From: Acinetobacter sp. TGL-Y2
GTDB lineage: Bacteria; Pseudomonadota; Gammaproteobacteria; Pseudomonadales; Moraxellaceae
Direction: 5' to 3'
NCBI RefSeq assembly: GCF_001612555.1
Contig: NZ_CP015110.1
Coordinates: 2,914,001 to 2,978,000 of the forward strand
Length of the DNA: 64,000 nucleotides
Under the pieces are notes generated by a model. The model did not search any database. It saw nothing but the letters and a program-made list of their open reading frames with translations, and had not been told where the DNA came from. Position 1 is the first letter of the stretch. Each line of letters opens with the position of its first letter. This document shows, one piece after another, positions 1 through 10,073 of the stretch. The translations under genes were made by a program, and so were the position numbers.

Positions 1-497
1 TGTGGATGAATGATTTGACCTTTAAAGGCATCTTGATTGGGGAAATCTGGCTGGAAACCTTGATCATAATTATAGTAACCCGTACAACCTACGACAAAAT
101 TTGCAATCCAGGTCTGTGCCTTCTGCTCCGCATTTTCAATTTGCACAACCCATTTTTTTATAGATGAATCGTAGTTTGCAGAGAGTACACGGTGTTCAAA
201 ATGAATCTTGTCTTTTATTTTATATTGGTCGACTACTTCACCTAGATAACCTTTAATCGAGGCGCCATCAGCCAGTACATTGGCTTTTTGCCAAGGTTTA
301 AAATTATAACCAAAGGTCGACATGTCAGAATCTGAGCGTATACCGGGGTATTTAAAGAAATCCCAAGTACCGCCATAACTCTTACGACGTTCAATAATCT
401 CGAATTGACGATTTGGATTATTTTTAGATAAATGCGCAGCAATACCTATTCCTGAGATACCTGCACCAACAATGAGAATATCAACGTGCTTTTCCAT
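1..497 (-). CDS. almA: AlmA-like flavin-containing monooxygenase, 5' part only
   Basis: The first 165 residues of an FAD/NADPH-dependent monooxygenase are visible; the gene runs off the left edge. The N-terminus is a Rossmann FAD-binding strand with GAGISG at residues 11-16. It is followed by a YGGTWD motif (41-46) and PGIRSDSDMSTFG (51-63), both typical of flavin monooxygenases and Baeyer-Villiger-type enzymes. The N-terminus closely resembles AlmA of Acinetobacter, which is linked to oxidation of very-long-chain n-alkanes. The start is the ATG at 497. It lies downstream of the ribosomal cluster on the same strand but is separated by a terminator, so it probably has its own promoter. The family is sure; the AlmA name rests on remembered similarity, and the C-terminal half cannot be checked. 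Confidence 0.8.
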   Translation of the reverse strand, partial: MEKHVDILIVGAGISGIGIAAHLSKNNPNRQFEIIERRKSYGGTWDFFKYPGIRSDSDMSTFGYNFKPWQKANVLADGASIKGYLGEVVDQYKIKDKIHFEHRVLSANYDSSIKKWVVQIENAEQKAQTWIANFVVGCTGYYNYDQGFQPDFPNQDAFKGQIIHP

Positions 498-544
498 TTC
501 TTTTTATAACCTGTTATTTGTACCATTTTATTTAAGCACATTTC

Positions 545-562
545 TGACAATACACAATGTCA
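545..562. promoter_or_regulatory. Candidate operator upstream of the monooxygenase
   Basis: This is an 18-bp inverted repeat, TGACAAT-ACAC-AATGTCA, with one mismatched pair. It lies about 50 bp upstream of the monooxygenase start. Read on the minus strand it overlaps a TTGACA hexamer that could be a -35 element, although no good -10 follows at 16-18 bp. Its size and symmetry suit a TetR-type repressor. This is a guess from symmetry alone. Confidence 0.25.
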
Positions 563-628
563 AGTTTCAAAATTTCCTGTTTTTTTTATATCATTTCGGG
601 TCATATTGCATTTTTGTCAGACAATAAA

Positions 629-656
629 AAAGGTCGGTTAAAATAACCGACCTTTT
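629..656 (-). terminator. Rho-independent terminator after rplQ
   Basis: The stem AAGGTCGGTTA pairs with TAACCGACCTT around a 3-nt loop. On the minus strand a run of T follows. It sits just after the rplQ stop and closes the whole S10-spc-alpha transcript. Confidence 0.9.
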
Positions 657-683
657 ATGAACAACTGAAGCTGTTCTTGCGAA

Positions 684-1049
684 TTATTTAACTTCGCGAT
701 CTACTAGCTCAACGTAAGCCATCGGTGCAGCATCACCTGCACGGAAGCCCGCTTTAAGAACACGTAGATAGCCGCCGTTACGTTCTTTATAACGAGGGCC
801 TAGAACTGTAAATAATTTACCTACAGTTACAGCTGAACGAGTACGAGCAAACGCCAAACGACGGTTTGCTACAGAATCGACTTTAGCTAAAGTGATTAAA
901 GGCTCAGCAACACGACGTAATTCTTTTGCTTTAGGAACAGTTGTTTTAATTAACTCATGTTCGAACAAAGAATTAGCCATGTTTTGGAACATCGCTTTAC
1001 GATGACTGCTTGTACGGCCTAATTTCACACCACTATTACGATGACGCAT
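684..1049 (-). CDS. rplQ: 50S ribosomal protein L17
   Basis: This is L17 of the large subunit, placed near the polypeptide exit tunnel. The 121-residue protein starts with the conserved [17 protein letters not shown] and contains the [10 protein letters not shown] segment typical of the family. It is the last gene of the alpha operon (rpsM-rpsK-rpsD-rpoA-rplQ), 18 bp after rpoA, and a strong terminator follows it. It is slightly shorter than the 127-residue E. coli protein because the C-terminal tail is shorter. The identification is secure. Confidence 0.97.
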   Translation of the reverse strand: MRHRNSGVKLGRTSSHRKAMFQNMANSLFEHELIKTTVPKAKELRRVAEPLITLAKVDSVANRRLAFARTRSAVTVGKLFTVLGPRYKERNGGYLRVLKAGFRAGDAAPMAYVELVDREVK

Positions 1050-1067
1050 GGTGATAGTCCTACTTAA

Positions 1068-2075
1068 TTAACGACTACGATAAGCAAAGCGATCGTCCAT
1101 GCGGAGGCTAGCCGGTGGCCAGTTCTCTAAACGCATGCCCAATTGCAAGCCTTTCGATGCCAGAACATCTTTAATCTCAGTCAACGATTTTTTACCTAAG
1201 TTAGGAGTTTTTAACAACTCAACTTCAGTACGTTGTACAAGATCACCGATGTAGTAAATATTTTCTGCTTTCAAACAGTTAGCAGAACGAACAGTAAGCT
1301 CTAGATCATCTACTGGACGAAGCAAGATTGGATCAACTTCTTCACGAGGTTCTTGAGCAACTGGCGCTTGATCTTTCTGAAGATCAACAAAAATTGCAAT
1401 TTGTTGTTGCAAGATTGTTGCCGCTTTACGGATTGCTTCTTCTGGATCTACAGTACCATTTGTTTCAAGATCAATGACCAACTTGTCAAGATCCGTACGC
1501 TGTTCTACACGAGCGTTTTCCACTGTGTAAGACACACGTTTGATTGGGCTATAAGATGCATCTAACTGTAAACGACCCACTGGGCGAGTTTCGCCTTCTG
1601 GGAAGCGTGAGTCAGAAGTCTCGTAACCACGGCCTTGAACAACTTTCAAGCGCATTTTTAATGAGCCTGATGCACTTAACGTGCCGATCAAATGTTCAGG
1701 GTTAATCACTTCAACGTTATGCGGTAAACGAAGGTCAGCTGCTGTTACGTCACCTGCCCCTTGTTTTTCCAACGTCAAATATGCTTCATTTTGATCGAAC
1801 AGCTTAATAGACAATCCTTTAAGGTTCAGCAAGAGCTCGACGATGTCCTGCTGCAAGCCTTCTAAAGTACTGTACTCGTGCTCGACGCCTTCAATCTCAA
1901 CTTCAACCACAGCAGCGCCAGGTAAAGATGAAAGAAGAATGCGACGTAAAGCATTACCTAGAGTATGACCAAAGCCACGCTCTAATGGTTCTAGAATCAC
2001 TTTTGCCGAGGTCCCGCTTGCCGCTTCGACCTTGATCGCTTGCGGAGTGAGAAACTCGTTTGCAGTACGCGTCAT
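1068..2075 (-). CDS. rpoA: DNA-directed RNA polymerase alpha subunit
   Basis: The alpha subunit is 335 residues, the normal length. The N-terminal assembly domain (about 1-235) contains the conserved [18 protein letters not shown] segment. The flexible linker runs to about residue 250. The C-terminal domain carries the helix-hairpin-helix motif [13 protein letters not shown], which binds UP elements and activators. Cotranscription with rpsD and rplQ is the standard alpha-operon order. The identification is secure. Confidence 0.98.
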   Translation of the reverse strand: MTRTANEFLTPQAIKVEAASGTSAKVILEPLERGFGHTLGNALRRILLSSLPGAAVVEVEIEGVEHEYSTLEGLQQDIVELLLNLKGLSIKLFDQNEAYLTLEKQGAGDVTAADLRLPHNVEVINPEHLIGTLSASGSLKMRLKVVQGRGYETSDSRFPEGETRPVGRLQLDASYSPIKRVSYTVENARVEQRTDLDKLVIDLETNGTVDPEEAIRKAATILQQQIAIFVDLQKDQAPVAQEPREEVDPILLRPVDDLELTVRSANCLKAENIYYIGDLVQRTEVELLKTPNLGKKSLTEIKDVLASKGLQLGMRLENWPPASLRMDDRFAYRSR

Positions 2076-2092
2076 TATTGCTACCTCAAGGA

Positions 2093-2719
2093 TTATTTAG
2101 AATACAATTCAACAATCAAGCTTTCGTTGATTTCAGCAGGTAAATCAGAACGATCTGGTGCAGATTTGAATGTACCTTCCAACTTAGTATGGTCAATTTC
2201 CATCCAAGCAGGAGTTCCACGCTGAGCAGCTAATTCAATTGCGTTTTTAATACGTAATTGAGATTTAGAGCTCTCATGTACTGCAATCACATCGCCCGCT
2301 TTAACTTGAATAGACGCGATGTTAACACGACGACCATTCAAAGTAATGCTACGGTGAGATACAAGCTGACGAGCTTCTGCACGTGTAGAACCAAAGCCCA
2401 TGCGATAAACAACGTTATCAATACGGCTTTCAAGCAATTTCAACAAGTTTTCACCTGTTGCGCCTTTAACACGAGCAGCTTCTTTGTAGTAGTTACTAAA
2501 TTGACGTTCTAACACACCGTACATACGACGTACTTTTTGTTTTTCACGTAATTGTAGTGAGTACTCAGATTGTTTACTACCACGAGCTCCACCGTGTTGG
2601 CCAGGAGCTTTCGCATGTTTTTTTGTCTTAACATCAAACGGTTTAACGCCTGATTTAAGTTGCAGGTCTGTCCCTTCGCGGCGAGAGAGTTTGCATTTTG
2701 GACCAATATAACGAGCCAT
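2093..2719 (-). CDS. rpsD: 30S ribosomal protein S4
   Basis: S4 is a primary 16S rRNA-binding protein that nucleates assembly of the 30S body. At 208 residues it is full length. It starts [19 protein letters not shown], and an S4 RNA-binding domain ([20 protein letters not shown]) covers about residues 97-160. In many bacteria S4 represses the alpha operon by binding its leader, which makes the hairpin before rpsM in this window relevant. It lies 12 bp downstream of rpsK. Confidence 0.98.
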   Translation of the reverse strand: MARYIGPKCKLSRREGTDLQLKSGVKPFDVKTKKHAKAPGQHGGARGSKQSEYSLQLREKQKVRRMYGVLERQFSNYYKEAARVKGATGENLLKLLESRIDNVVYRMGFGSTRAEARQLVSHRSITLNGRRVNIASIQVKAGDVIAVHESSKSQLRIKNAIELAAQRGTPAWMEIDHTKLEGTFKSAPDRSDLPAEINESLIVELYSK

Positions 2720-2731
2720 GAATGATTCTCC

Positions 2732-3118
2732 TTAGACGCGACGTTTTTTAGGTGGACGGCAACCGTTGTGCGGGATTGGCGTCACATCGGTAATGCTGTT
2801 AATTTTATAACCCACTGCACCTAAAGCACGAACCGCAGATTCACGACCAGGACCAGGACCTTTTACAAGGACGTCCAAGTTTTTCAAACCGTAGTCTAAA
2901 GCAGCTTTACCAGCAACTTCAGCAGCTACCTGAGCAGCAAACGGAGTTGATTTACGTGATCCACGGAAGCCTTGTCCACCAGAGGTAGCCCAAGCCAGTG
3001 CATTACCTTGACGATCGGTAATAGTCACAATGGTGTTATTAAAAGAAGCGTGAATGTGTGCAACACCTTCAGAGACGGTACGAGTGACCTTCTTGCGTGC
3101 GCGAGTATCTTTAGCCAT
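2732..3118 (-). CDS. rpsK: 30S ribosomal protein S11
   Basis: S11 sits on the platform of the small subunit near the Shine-Dalgarno/anti-Shine-Dalgarno helix. The 128-residue protein has the family core [20 protein letters not shown] and the C-terminal signature [13 protein letters not shown]. It is second in the alpha operon, between rpsM and rpsD. Confidence 0.98.
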   Translation of the reverse strand: MAKDTRARKKVTRTVSEGVAHIHASFNNTIVTITDRQGNALAWATSGGQGFRGSRKSTPFAAQVAAEVAGKAALDYGLKNLDVLVKGPGPGRESAVRALGAVGYKINSITDVTPIPHNGCRPPKKRRV

Positions 3119-3137
3119 CTTTTAGCTTCCAGAAATC

Positions 3138-3494
3138 TTATTTCTTAATAGGTTTGCGCGGACCTTTACGGGTACGTGCGTTAGTTTTGGTGCGTTGTCC
3201 GCGGACAGGCAAGCTGCGACGATGACGAAGACCACGATAGCAGCCTAAATCCATTAAACGTTTAATGTTCATGGAAATTTCGCGACGTAAATCACCTTCG
3301 GTCGGAACCTTAGCAATTTCTGCACGAATCGCATCAAGCTGAGCGTCATCCAATTCACGAATCTTTGTTGTTGTAGCGATACCAACAGCTGCTAAAACGT
3401 TCTTAGCAGTATGACGACCGATACCAAAGATATACGTAAGAGAGATAACAGCATGCTTGTTATCCGGAATGTTTACACCGGCAATACGAGCCAT
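3138..3494 (-). CDS. rpsM: 30S ribosomal protein S13
   Basis: S13 forms part of the head of the 30S subunit and bridges to the 50S. The 118 residues start [14 protein letters not shown] and end in a basic tail ([20 protein letters not shown]). It is the first gene of the alpha operon. A 105-bp gap separates it from rpmJ, and that gap holds a candidate promoter and a terminator-like hairpin whose T-run ends only about 12 nt before the start codon. Confidence 0.98.
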   Translation of the reverse strand: MARIAGVNIPDNKHAVISLTYIFGIGRHTAKNVLAAVGIATTTKIRELDDAQLDAIRAEIAKVPTEGDLRREISMNIKRLMDLGCYRGLRHRRSLPVRGQRTKTNARTRKGPRKPIKK

Positions 3495-3505
3495 TCACTT
3501 TCTCC

Positions 3506-3533
3506 AAAAAGGCGGTAGAGATAATCAACCGCC
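3506..3533 (-). promoter_or_regulatory. Terminator-like hairpin just before rpsM
   Basis: On the minus strand the sequence reads GGCGGT, an 11-nt loop, ACCGCC, then TTTTT, and the rpsM ribosome-binding site GGAGAAAG follows at once. It has the shape of an intrinsic terminator or attenuator located where S4-mediated autoregulation acts in E. coli. The 6-bp stem is short, so termination efficiency could be partial. That it is an attenuator is inference. Confidence 0.5.
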
Positions 3534-3554
3534 CGACAAAATCTTGAGGGGCGG

Positions 3555-3584
3555 ATAATAACCTAATTAGCCTACTGAAATCAA
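3555..3584 (-). promoter_or_regulatory. Candidate internal promoter of the alpha operon
   Basis: On the minus strand TTGATT (3584-3579) and TATTAT (3560-3555) are separated by 18 bp. Initiation near 3548 would give a leader of about 54 nt that contains the hairpin before rpsM. The elements match sigma-70 consensus moderately well. Confidence 0.4.
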
Positions 3585-3599
3585 CAGGTCTTGATCAGA

Positions 3600-3716
3600 T
3601 TAACCTTGACGCTGCTTATGACGAGGTTCAGCGCTACAAATCACGCGGATAACCCCATTACGACGGATAACTTTACAGTTACCACAAATTTTCTTAACAG
3701 AAGCTTGAACTTTCAT
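3600..3716 (-). CDS. rpmJ: 50S ribosomal protein L36
   Basis: This 38-residue protein starts [19 protein letters not shown] and ends EPRHKQRQG. It keeps the zinc ribbon ligands Cys11, Cys14, Cys27 and a His near residue 33, so it is the zinc-binding C+ form. It lies 20 bp downstream of the secY stop, the usual end of the spc operon. The gene was read directly from the sequence. Confidence 0.97.
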   Translation of the reverse strand: MKVQASVKKICGNCKVIRRNGVIRVICSAEPRHKQRQG

Positions 3717-3736
3717 GATGAAACCTCTAAGTGCGC

Positions 3737-5095
3737 TTATCCCTTCGGATGAGCAGTCGTTTTACTCATTAGCGTTTGATTATCATATTGACGAGAGGTC
3801 AGATGGGCTTGTAGCTGAGCCATAAAGTCCATCACAACAACAACCACAATCAATAATGATGTTCCACCCAAGTGGAATGGAATACCAAAAGAACTTTGCA
3901 GTACCATCGGCATCAAACATACGACTGTAATATAAATCGCGCCAATAAAAGTCAAACGACTAAGAATATGATCTAAATAACGAGCAGTTTGCTCACCTGG
4001 GCGAATACCAGGTACATAAGCTCCACTGCGTTTTAAGTTTTCTGAAACTTCTTTAGGACTGAAAACCAGTGCCGTATAGAAATAACAGAAGAAAATAATT
4101 AACGCACCAAAGAGCACCAAATACAACGGTTGTCCAGGCGATAAAACTAATGCCAAATCTTGTAGTGTACGCTTTACAATTCCTGCACTTGGATCAGAAC
4201 TGCCCAACCATTGACCTAAACTTGCAGGGAATAAAAGCAATGAACTTGCGAAAATTGCTGGAATTACCCCTGCCATGTTAATTTTCAATGGCAAGTGAGT
4301 TTGTTGTGCAGTGAATACTCGGCGACCTTGCTGCTTTTGAGCATAGTTAACAGGTATGCGACGTTGTGCCTTTTCAATAAACACAATAGCTGCTAAAACA
4401 GCCAAAGATAATAATCCAAATATAGCGATTCCAATCAGGCTAGACTGACCATTTTCCACAAGGGTAAATGATTGTACAACCATGCCTGGTAAGCCCGCCA
4501 CGATTCCTGCAAAAATGATCATCGAGATCCCATTACCAACACCACGTTCGGTAATTTGCTCGCCTAACCACATTAAAAACATGGTACCTGCAACTAACGA
4601 GGTTAGTGCTGGAATGAAAAATGCTAAACCTGAAGTAAAGGTAATCCCTTGACTGATCAGACCCGCACACATTCCGATACCTTGCACAATTGCAAGAAAC
4701 AACGTGCCGTAGCGCGTGTATTGGTTAATCTTACGTTTACCCTGCTCGCCTTCTTTCTTTAATGCTTCCAGCGAAGGAACCACCGTAGACATCAACTGCA
4801 CGATAATCGAAGCAGAGATATACGGCATAATCCCTAACGCAAGAATGGACATTCGTTCCAATGCCCCGCCAGAGAACATATTAAACAAACCAAGGAAAGT
4901 TCCTTCGTTTGCATTAAAAAAACGTTCTAAAGCGACATTATCAATACCTGGCAGCGGAATATGCGCTCCTAGTCGAAAGACAACCAATGCGCCAACTAAG
5001 AACATTAATCGACGAATTATTTCACGGTATTTCACATGAAATGGCTGACCTTTCATCATGTTAACATGACCTGTAGAACTAGGAGACATAGACAC
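3737..5095 (-). CDS. secY: Protein translocase subunit SecY
   Basis: SecY is the channel subunit of the SecYEG translocon in the inner membrane. It has ten predicted membrane helices over roughly 450 residues, with the segment [20 protein letters not shown] for the first and the plug-region text IPLPGID after it. Three starts are possible: TTG at 5101, GTG at 5095 and ATG at 5089. The GTG has the best spacing (9 nt) from GAGGAG, which lies inside the end of rplO, so I use it. Coupling to rplO is therefore tight. The identification is secure; the exact start is not. Confidence 0.96.
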   Translation of the reverse strand: MSMSPSSTGHVNMMKGQPFHVKYREIIRRLMFLVGALVVFRLGAHIPLPGIDNVALERFFNANEGTFLGLFNMFSGGALERMSILALGIMPYISASIIVQLMSTVVPSLEALKKEGEQGKRKINQYTRYGTLFLAIVQGIGMCAGLISQGITFTSGLAFFIPALTSLVAGTMFLMWLGEQITERGVGNGISMIIFAGIVAGLPGMVVQSFTLVENGQSSLIGIAIFGLLSLAVLAAIVFIEKAQRRIPVNYAQKQQGRRVFTAQQTHLPLKINMAGVIPAIFASSLLLFPASLGQWLGSSDPSAGIVKRTLQDLALVLSPGQPLYLVLFGALIIFFCYFYTALVFSPKEVSENLKRSGAYVPGIRPGEQTARYLDHILSRLTFIGAIYITVVCLMPMVLQSSFGIPFHLGGTSLLIVVVVVMDFMAQLQAHLTSRQYDNQTLMSKTTAHPKG

Positions 5096-5101
5096 TCGCA
5101 A

Positions 5102-5542
5102 TTACTCCTCGACTTTACCGCCAGCTGCTTCTAGAGCAACTTTAGCGCCTTTAGTCAATGCAACACCTTGAACAGTGAATGCACGAGTGATTTCACCAGA
5201 AAGAACGATACGCGCACGAATCATATCTTTACGTACAACGTTAGCAGCTTTTAAAGTTTCAAGAGAAACTATATCGCCTTCAACTTTAGAAAGTTCTGAC
5301 AAACGTACTTCAGCAGTTTTCAAAGCCAATTGGCTAGTGAAACCGAATTTAGGTAAACGACGATATAACGCAGTTTGACCGCCTTCGAAGCCTGGACGTG
5401 TACCACCACTTTTACGTGATTTTTGACCTTTGTGACCACGGCCACCTGTCTTACCAACGCCAGAACCAATACCACGGCCGAGACGAAGATTATCACGTTT
5501 AGCACCTTCAGCAGGCGCTAGTTCATTTAAACGCAGAGTCAT
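5102..5542 (-). CDS. rplO: 50S ribosomal protein L15
   Basis: L15 is a late-assembly protein of the large subunit. The 146-residue sequence has the glycine/arginine-rich N-terminal extension ([20 protein letters not shown]) that threads into 23S rRNA, then the globular domain. It is immediately upstream of secY, whose ribosome-binding site lies within the last codons of rplO. Confidence 0.98.
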   Translation of the reverse strand: MTLRLNELAPAEGAKRDNLRLGRGIGSGVGKTGGRGHKGQKSRKSGGTRPGFEGGQTALYRRLPKFGFTSQLALKTAEVRLSELSKVEGDIVSLETLKAANVVRKDMIRARIVLSGEITRAFTVQGVALTKGAKVALEAAGGKVEE

Positions 5543-5545
5543 GGC

Positions 5546-5722
5546 TTACTCCTCTACACTAACCATATAGTAGACTTGGTTGATCATACCACGGTTAGAA
5601 GGTGTATCTAGCACTTCTACTGTATGACCAATACGACGCAGACCTAAACCTTTCAAGCTCAGTTTATGATTTTTCAAACGATGAGCAGAAGATTTAGTCT
5701 GGGTAACTTTAATCGTTTTCAT
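5546..5722 (-). CDS. rpmD: 50S ribosomal protein L30
   Basis: This is a 58-residue L30 read directly from the sequence, starting [20 protein letters not shown] and ending YYMVSVEE. It contains the [12 protein letters not shown] core of the bacterial L30 fold. It sits between rpsE (6 bp away) and rplO (3 bp away), the universal position in the spc operon. Confidence 0.96.
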   Translation of the reverse strand: MKTIKVTQTKSSAHRLKNHKLSLKGLGLRRIGHTVEVLDTPSNRGMINQVYYMVSVEE

Positions 5723-5728
5723 GATTGA

Positions 5729-6226
5729 TTACCCTTGAATTTGTGCTACAGACAACCCGCGTTTCGCAGCGACTTTCTCTGGAGAAGTCATATCACGCAA
5801 ACCTTTAAAAGTTGCGTTAACTACGTTAGCAGCGTTTGTAGAACCATAGCATTTTGTCAATACGTTATGTACGCCAACAGCTTCTAGAACTGCACGCATA
5901 GCACCACCAGCAATTACACCAGTACCTTCAGAAGCAGGCTGCATGTAAACGCGGCTTGCACCGTGACGAGCATTAATAGGGTGTTGTACAGTACCGTTAA
6001 CAAGATCAACAGTAATCATGTTACGACGAGCAGCTTCAAGTGCTTTAGCAATAGCAGCTGGAACTTCACGCGCTTTACCACGACCAAAACCGACGCGACC
6101 ATTACCATCACCCACAACAGTTAATGCTGTGAAAGAGAAGATACGACCACCCTTAACAACTTTGGCTACACGATCAACGGCAACCAGCTTTTCAACAAGA
6201 CCTTCGTTTTGTTCAACTTTAGCCAT
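5729..6226 (-). CDS. rpsE: 30S ribosomal protein S5
   Basis: S5 helps control decoding fidelity on the 30S subunit. The 165 residues hold the N-terminal double-stranded RNA-binding-like domain ([20 protein letters not shown], about 23-42) and the C-terminal ribosomal S5 domain with [20 protein letters not shown]. It lies 2 bp after rplR and 6 bp before rpmD. Confidence 0.98.
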   Translation of the reverse strand: MAKVEQNEGLVEKLVAVDRVAKVVKGGRIFSFTALTVVGDGNGRVGFGRGKAREVPAAIAKALEAARRNMITVDLVNGTVQHPINARHGASRVYMQPASEGTGVIAGGAMRAVLEAVGVHNVLTKCYGSTNAANVVNATFKGLRDMTSPEKVAAKRGLSVAQIQG

Positions 6227-6228
6227 GA

Positions 6229-6579
6229 TTAGAACTCCAAGCCGTTTTCACGAGCAGCATCAGCCAAGGCTTTGATACGACCATGATATTTAAAACCAGA
6301 ACGGTCAAAAGCAACTTTAGTTACGCCAGCTGCTACCGCACGCTCTGCGATTAAAGCACCAACTTTAGTAGCTGCGTCTACGTTACCGGTCGAACCGCTA
6401 CGTAAAGATGCATCTAAAGTAGAAGCTTGCGCTAATACTTTGCCACCATCTGCTGATATTACTTGAGCATAGATGTGACGCGGAGTGCGGTTTACACACA
6501 AACGAGTCGCACCCAATGCACGGATGTGCAAGCGTGTGCTTTTCGCACGACGCAAACGGGTTTGTTTCTTTTCGTTCAT
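6229..6579 (-). CDS. rplR: 50S ribosomal protein L18
   Basis: L18 binds 5S rRNA with L5 and docks it on the large subunit. It is 116 residues with the basic N-terminus [17 protein letters not shown] and the family ending [19 protein letters not shown]. It follows rplF by 14 bp and precedes rpsE by 2 bp. Confidence 0.98.
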   Translation of the reverse strand: MNEKKQTRLRRAKSTRLHIRALGATRLCVNRTPRHIYAQVISADGGKVLAQASTLDASLRSGSTGNVDAATKVGALIAERAVAAGVTKVAFDRSGFKYHGRIKALADAARENGLEF

Positions 6580-6593
6580 AAGAACCTCGCGCC

Positions 6594-7127
6594 TTATTTC
6601 TTCTTAGCTTCTTTACGAAGAACAACTTCATCCGAATAACGAACACCTTTACCTTTATACGGCTCTGGCTCACGATAAGAACGGATATTTGCAGCTGCCT
6701 GACCCAACAAATGTTTGCTTGCTGATTTCAATACGATTTCAGTAGCAGTTGGAGTTTCAGCAGTTACACCTTCAGGAAGTTTATAATCGATTGGATGTGA
6801 ATAACCTAGGTTAAGGTGAACAACATCACCTTTAACTGCAGCTTTATAACCAACACCGATTAGTTGTAACTTACGTTCGAAGCCTTCACTAACACCTTTT
6901 ACAAGGTTATTAAGAACAGCGCGAGCGGTACCAGCTTGCATCCAAGCGTCTTTCGACTCTTTTACTGGAGCAATCTGAAGTGTACCTTCTTCCTGTTTTA
7001 ACTCGACCAGCGCATGCAGGCTGAAAGACAATGTACCTTTAGTGCCTTTCACTTCGACCTGCCGGCCGTTCTGAGTAACTGTTACACCGTTAGGTACAGT
7101 TACTGGGGCTTTAGCCACACGAGACAT
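6594..7127 (-). CDS. rplF: 50S ribosomal protein L6
   Basis: L6 lies at the base of the L7/L12 stalk near the factor-binding site. The 177 residues form two related halves. The C-terminal part contains the L6 signature [15 protein letters not shown] near the end. Its place between rpsH and rplR is standard. Confidence 0.98.
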   Translation of the reverse strand: MSRVAKAPVTVPNGVTVTQNGRQVEVKGTKGTLSFSLHALVELKQEEGTLQIAPVKESKDAWMQAGTARAVLNNLVKGVSEGFERKLQLIGVGYKAAVKGDVVHLNLGYSHPIDYKLPEGVTAETPTATEIVLKSASKHLLGQAAANIRSYREPEPYKGKGVRYSDEVVLRKEAKKK

Positions 7128-7140
7128 GAGGAATCACCTA

Positions 7141-7536
7141 TTAAGAAACAAAAGCAATAACTTCACCACCGATGCCCGCAGCACGTGCAGCGCGATCAGT
7201 CATGATGCCTTTGCTTGTAGAAACAATTGCAATACCTAAACCTTGCTTAACGCTTGGAAGTGCATCTTTACCGCGATACTGACGTAGACCTGGACGGCTT
7301 ACGCGTTTCACAGTTTCAATAACTGGTTTGCCTTCGAAATACTTTAAAGTAATTGTCAAAGTAGGTTTGCCGTCATTTGCAGCGACCTCTACATTTGAAA
7401 CATAACCTTCAGATTGAAGTACGCTAGCGATAGCTACTTTCAACTTCGAGTTAGGCATAGAAACAGTTTGTTTCTTCGCCATTTGTGCGTTACGAACACG
7501 TGTTAACATGTCGGCAACGGTATCTTGCATACTCAT
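7141..7536 (-). CDS. rpsH: 30S ribosomal protein S8
   Basis: S8 is a primary 16S rRNA binder and in E. coli the repressor of the spc operon. The 131-residue sequence begins [18 protein letters not shown] and ends in the S8 signature [25 protein letters not shown] lies 7 nt before the first ATG, which supports the start at 7536. Confidence 0.98.
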   Translation of the reverse strand: MSMQDTVADMLTRVRNAQMAKKQTVSMPNSKLKVAIASVLQSEGYVSNVEVAANDGKPTLTITLKYFEGKPVIETVKRVSRPGLRQYRGKDALPSVKQGLGIAIVSTSKGIMTDRAARAAGIGGEVIAFVS

Positions 7537-7547
7537 CTAGTCGCTCC

Positions 7548-7853
7548 TTACCAGCTTGCCTTAACAACGCCCGGTACATCACCTTGCATTACTTTTTCAC
7601 GTAATTTGTTACGACCTAAGCCGAACTTACGGAAGTAACCATGAGGACGACCAGTTAAACCACAACGGTTACGAAGACGTACTGGAGACGCATTACGTGG
7701 TAATGCTTGAAATTTCATCATCGCTTCGAAACGTTCTTCGTCTGAAGCATTTACGTTTGCAATAATCGCTTTTAATTCAGCGCGTTTTGCAGCGTATTTA
7801 GCAACAGTAGCTTCGCGTTTCAATTCGCGATTAATCATACCTTTCTTAGCCAT
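7548..7853 (-). CDS. rpsN: 30S ribosomal protein S14
   Basis: This is the long, 101-residue type of S14 without zinc-binding Cys pairs. It includes the core [19 protein letters not shown] near residues 62-80, and the long form is normal for Proteobacteria. S14 stabilises the 30S head. It lies between rplE (9 bp) and rpsH (11 bp). Confidence 0.98.
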   Translation of the reverse strand: MAKKGMINRELKREATVAKYAAKRAELKAIIANVNASDEERFEAMMKFQALPRNASPVRLRNRCGLTGRPHGYFRKFGLGRNKLREKVMQGDVPGVVKASW

Positions 7854-7862
7854 ATCGACCTC

Positions 7863-8399
7863 TTATTTAAACGGGAAGCCGAATGCACGCATTAGCGCAC
7901 GGCCTTCGTCATCGGTGCGAGCAGTCGTAGTAACGGTAATATCCATACCACGAATACGATCAATCTTATCAAAGTCGATTTCAGGGAACATGATCTGTTC
8001 CTTTAAACCCATTGAATAGTTACCACGGCCATCGAATGATTTCGCAGAAAAACCGCGGAAGTCACGAATACGAGGGATCGCGATAGAGATCAAACGGTCT
8101 AAGAATTCGTACATACGTTCGCCGCGTAAAGTCACTTTACAACCAATCGGCCAACCATCACGGATTTTGAAACCAGCAATAGATTTGCGAGCTAAAGTAA
8201 GAACTGGTTTTTGACCAGCAATTGCTTGCATGTCCGCAAGAGCGCCATCTAACAATTTCTTGTCAGCTGATGCAGCACCAACACCCATGTTGATGGTAAT
8301 TTTTGTAATGCGTGGAATTTCCATCACATTCTTAACGCCCAAAGTTTCAAGTAACTGAGCTTTAAGTTCGTCGTTATAACGTGTTTTAAGTCTGGCCAT
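7863..8399 (-). CDS. rplE: 50S ribosomal protein L5
   Basis: L5 binds 5S rRNA and contacts the P-site tRNA and S13. The 178-residue protein shows the family text [15 protein letters not shown] and the L5 C-terminal block [20 protein letters not shown] in slightly variant form. It is full length and in the standard spc order. Confidence 0.98.
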   Translation of the reverse strand: MARLKTRYNDELKAQLLETLGVKNVMEIPRITKITINMGVGAASADKKLLDGALADMQAIAGQKPVLTLARKSIAGFKIRDGWPIGCKVTLRGERMYEFLDRLISIAIPRIRDFRGFSAKSFDGRGNYSMGLKEQIMFPEIDFDKIDRIRGMDITVTTTARTDDEGRALMRAFGFPFK

Positions 8400-8415
8400 A
8401 GCCTAATTCAACCTA

Positions 8416-8733
8416 TTACTTCGCTACCGCCACTGATTCACCAGTTGACTTAAAGATGCGAGTTTTCACGCCTTCAGTTACTTGGTAACCAACACGGTCA
8501 GCCTTTTGGGTTGCAGCATTAAAGATTGCCACGTTTGAGATATGAAGCGTCGCTTCTTGTGTAACGATAGCGCCTTCAGCACCCGTTGCACGATTCGGCT
8601 TCTGATGCTTCTTCACCAAGTTCAAGCCTTCAACAAGAACACGGTCAGTAGAAACAGACAAAACAGTACCCTGTTTGCCTTTTTCTTTACCTGCGATCAC
8701 AATTACTTGATCGCCTTTTTTAATCTTAGCCAT
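8416..8733 (-). CDS. rplX: 50S ribosomal protein L24
   Basis: L24 is an assembly-initiator protein of the large subunit. The 105 residues begin with a KOW motif ([20 protein letters not shown], about 5-24). It is 11 bp from rplN and 16 bp from rplE. Confidence 0.98.
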   Translation of the reverse strand: MAKIKKGDQVIVIAGKEKGKQGTVLSVSTDRVLVEGLNLVKKHQKPNRATGAEGAIVTQEATLHISNVAIFNAATQKADRVGYQVTEGVKTRIFKSTGESVAVAK

Positions 8734-8744
8734 GATTGCCTCTA

Positions 8745-9113
8745 TTATAGAACTTCAGGAGCCAATGAAATGATTTTCATGAACTGTTCAGTACGAAGTT
8801 CACGAGTCACTGGTCCGAAAATACGAGTTGCAATCGGTGCTTTGTTGGTGTTCAAGATAACAGCAGCATTATCATCAAAACGGATCACAGAACCATCTGA
8901 ACGACGAATACCGAATTTCGTACGAACCACAACTGCATTCATCACGTCGCCTTTTTTAACACGGCCACGCGGAATAGCTTCTTTTACAGTAACTTTAATA
9001 ATGTCGCCAACAGAAGCATAACGACGATGTGAGCCACCAAGTACTTTAATACATTGTACGCGGCGAGCACCACTGTTGTCTGCTACGTCGAGCATACTTT
9101 CGGTTTGAATCAT
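8745..9113 (-). CDS. rplN: 50S ribosomal protein L14
   Basis: L14 contacts the 30S subunit and is a docking site for the silencing factor RsfS. The 122-residue sequence is typical: [20 protein letters not shown] at the N-terminus and the [14 protein letters not shown] region in the middle. It opens the spc part of the cluster, and 92 bp separates it from rpsQ, far more than most other gaps here. Confidence 0.98.
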   Translation of the reverse strand: MIQTESMLDVADNSGARRVQCIKVLGGSHRRYASVGDIIKVTVKEAIPRGRVKKGDVMNAVVVRTKFGIRRSDGSVIRFDDNAAVILNTNKAPIATRIFGPVTRELRTEQFMKIISLAPEVL

Positions 9114-9163
9114 TGCCCTACTCCAAAACCGAGCAACACCGGTCGAAATTTCGAAAGGCTCAA

Positions 9164-9192
9164 AGAGTACTCGAAATTGACCGATGATGCAA
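9164..9192 (-). promoter_or_regulatory. Candidate spc promoter between rpsQ and rplN
   Basis: On the minus strand TTGCAT (9192-9187) and TACTCT (9169-9164) are 17 bp apart. The position matches the spc promoter of E. coli, which also lies between rpsQ and rplN. The -10 hexamer is only fair, so this stays a candidate. Confidence 0.35.
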
Positions 9193-9205
9193 CAGAAACG
9201 TCTAA

Positions 9206-9463
9206 TTACTCAGCAGCTGCTTCAATTACTTCAACTAATGTCCAAGACTTAGTTTTAGAGATTGGGCGGCTTTCTTTGATTGTTACAACATCGCCAGTTT
9301 TAGCTGTGTTGTTTTCATCATGAGCGTGTAATTTTGTTGAACGGCGGATTGATTTGCCATACAACGGATGTTGAACGCGGCGTTCGATAAGAACAACAAT
9401 AGATTTCTCCATTTTGTCACTTACTACTTTACCTGTTAACGTGCGAACTGTTTGCTCACTCAT
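9206..9463 (-). CDS. rpsQ: 30S ribosomal protein S17
   Basis: S17 is a primary 16S rRNA-binding protein. It is 85 residues with the OB-fold text [20 protein letters not shown] and the family signature of [20 protein letters not shown]. It overlaps the end of rpmC by 4 bp and is the last gene of the S10 part. Confidence 0.98.
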   Translation of the reverse strand: MSEQTVRTLTGKVVSDKMEKSIVVLIERRVQHPLYGKSIRRSTKLHAHDENNTAKTGDVVTIKESRPISKTKSWTLVEVIEAAAE

Positions 9464-9657
9464 TGTGCGCTCCCCTGTTTTTCGGTAAGGAGGGTCTTGA
9501 TACGAGCAATTGTCTTACGAGTAACAGCAACTTCGTGCGATTTACCCAATTGACCAGTTGCTTTAGCCATACGAAGACGGAATTGGTTAAGCTGTTGCTC
9601 ATCAAGCAAAGCTGTCAATTCTTCTACCGACTTTTCACGTAGATCTTTAATATTCAT
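9460..9657 (-). CDS. rpmC: 50S ribosomal protein L29
   Basis: L29 lies at the tunnel exit, where it helps form the binding site for nascent-chain factors. The small 65-residue helical protein starts [18 protein letters not shown] and contains the [15 protein letters not shown] segment. Its start codon overlaps the rplP stop and its end overlaps rpsQ by 4 bp, so the three genes are translationally coupled. Confidence 0.97.
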   Translation of the reverse strand: MNIKDLREKSVEELTALLDEQQLNQFRLRMAKATGQLGKSHEVAVTRKTIARIKTLLTEKQGSAQ

Positions 9658-10070
9658 TACATTACCGTCCGAGTCACGATAGCGGTTTTGAACGGAAGTT
9701 TAGCAGCCGCAAGCGTGAACGCTTCGCGAGCCAATTCTTCGTTAACACCATCCATTTCGTAAAGGATCTTACCTGGCTTGATTTCGCAAACCCAGTATTC
9801 CACTGAACCCTTACCTTTACCCATACGAACTTCTAATGGTTTTTCAGTAATTGGTTTGTCTGGGAACACACGGATAAAGATTTTACCACCACGCTTAACA
9901 CGACGGCTAATAGTACGACGCGCTGCTTCAATTTGACGTGCAGTCATACGACCACGACTAATTGCTTTAAGAGCGATTGTACCAAAAGATACAGTGCTAC
10001 CGCGATGCGCTAGACCAGTGTTACGGCCTTTTTGCACTTTACGGAATTTTGTACGTTTAGGTTGCAACAT
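9657..10070 (-). CDS. rplP: 50S ribosomal protein L16
   Basis: L16 contacts the A-site tRNA and organises the peptidyl transferase centre. The 137-residue sequence begins [17 protein letters not shown] and contains [20 protein letters not shown] and the [19 protein letters not shown] block. It overlaps rpmC by one base and follows rpsC by 3 bp. Confidence 0.98.
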   Translation of the reverse strand: MLQPKRTKFRKVQKGRNTGLAHRGSTVSFGTIALKAISRGRMTARQIEAARRTISRRVKRGGKIFIRVFPDKPITEKPLEVRMGKGKGSVEYWVCEIKPGKILYEMDGVNEELAREAFTLAAAKLPFKTAIVTRTVM

Positions 10071-10073
10071 GGA

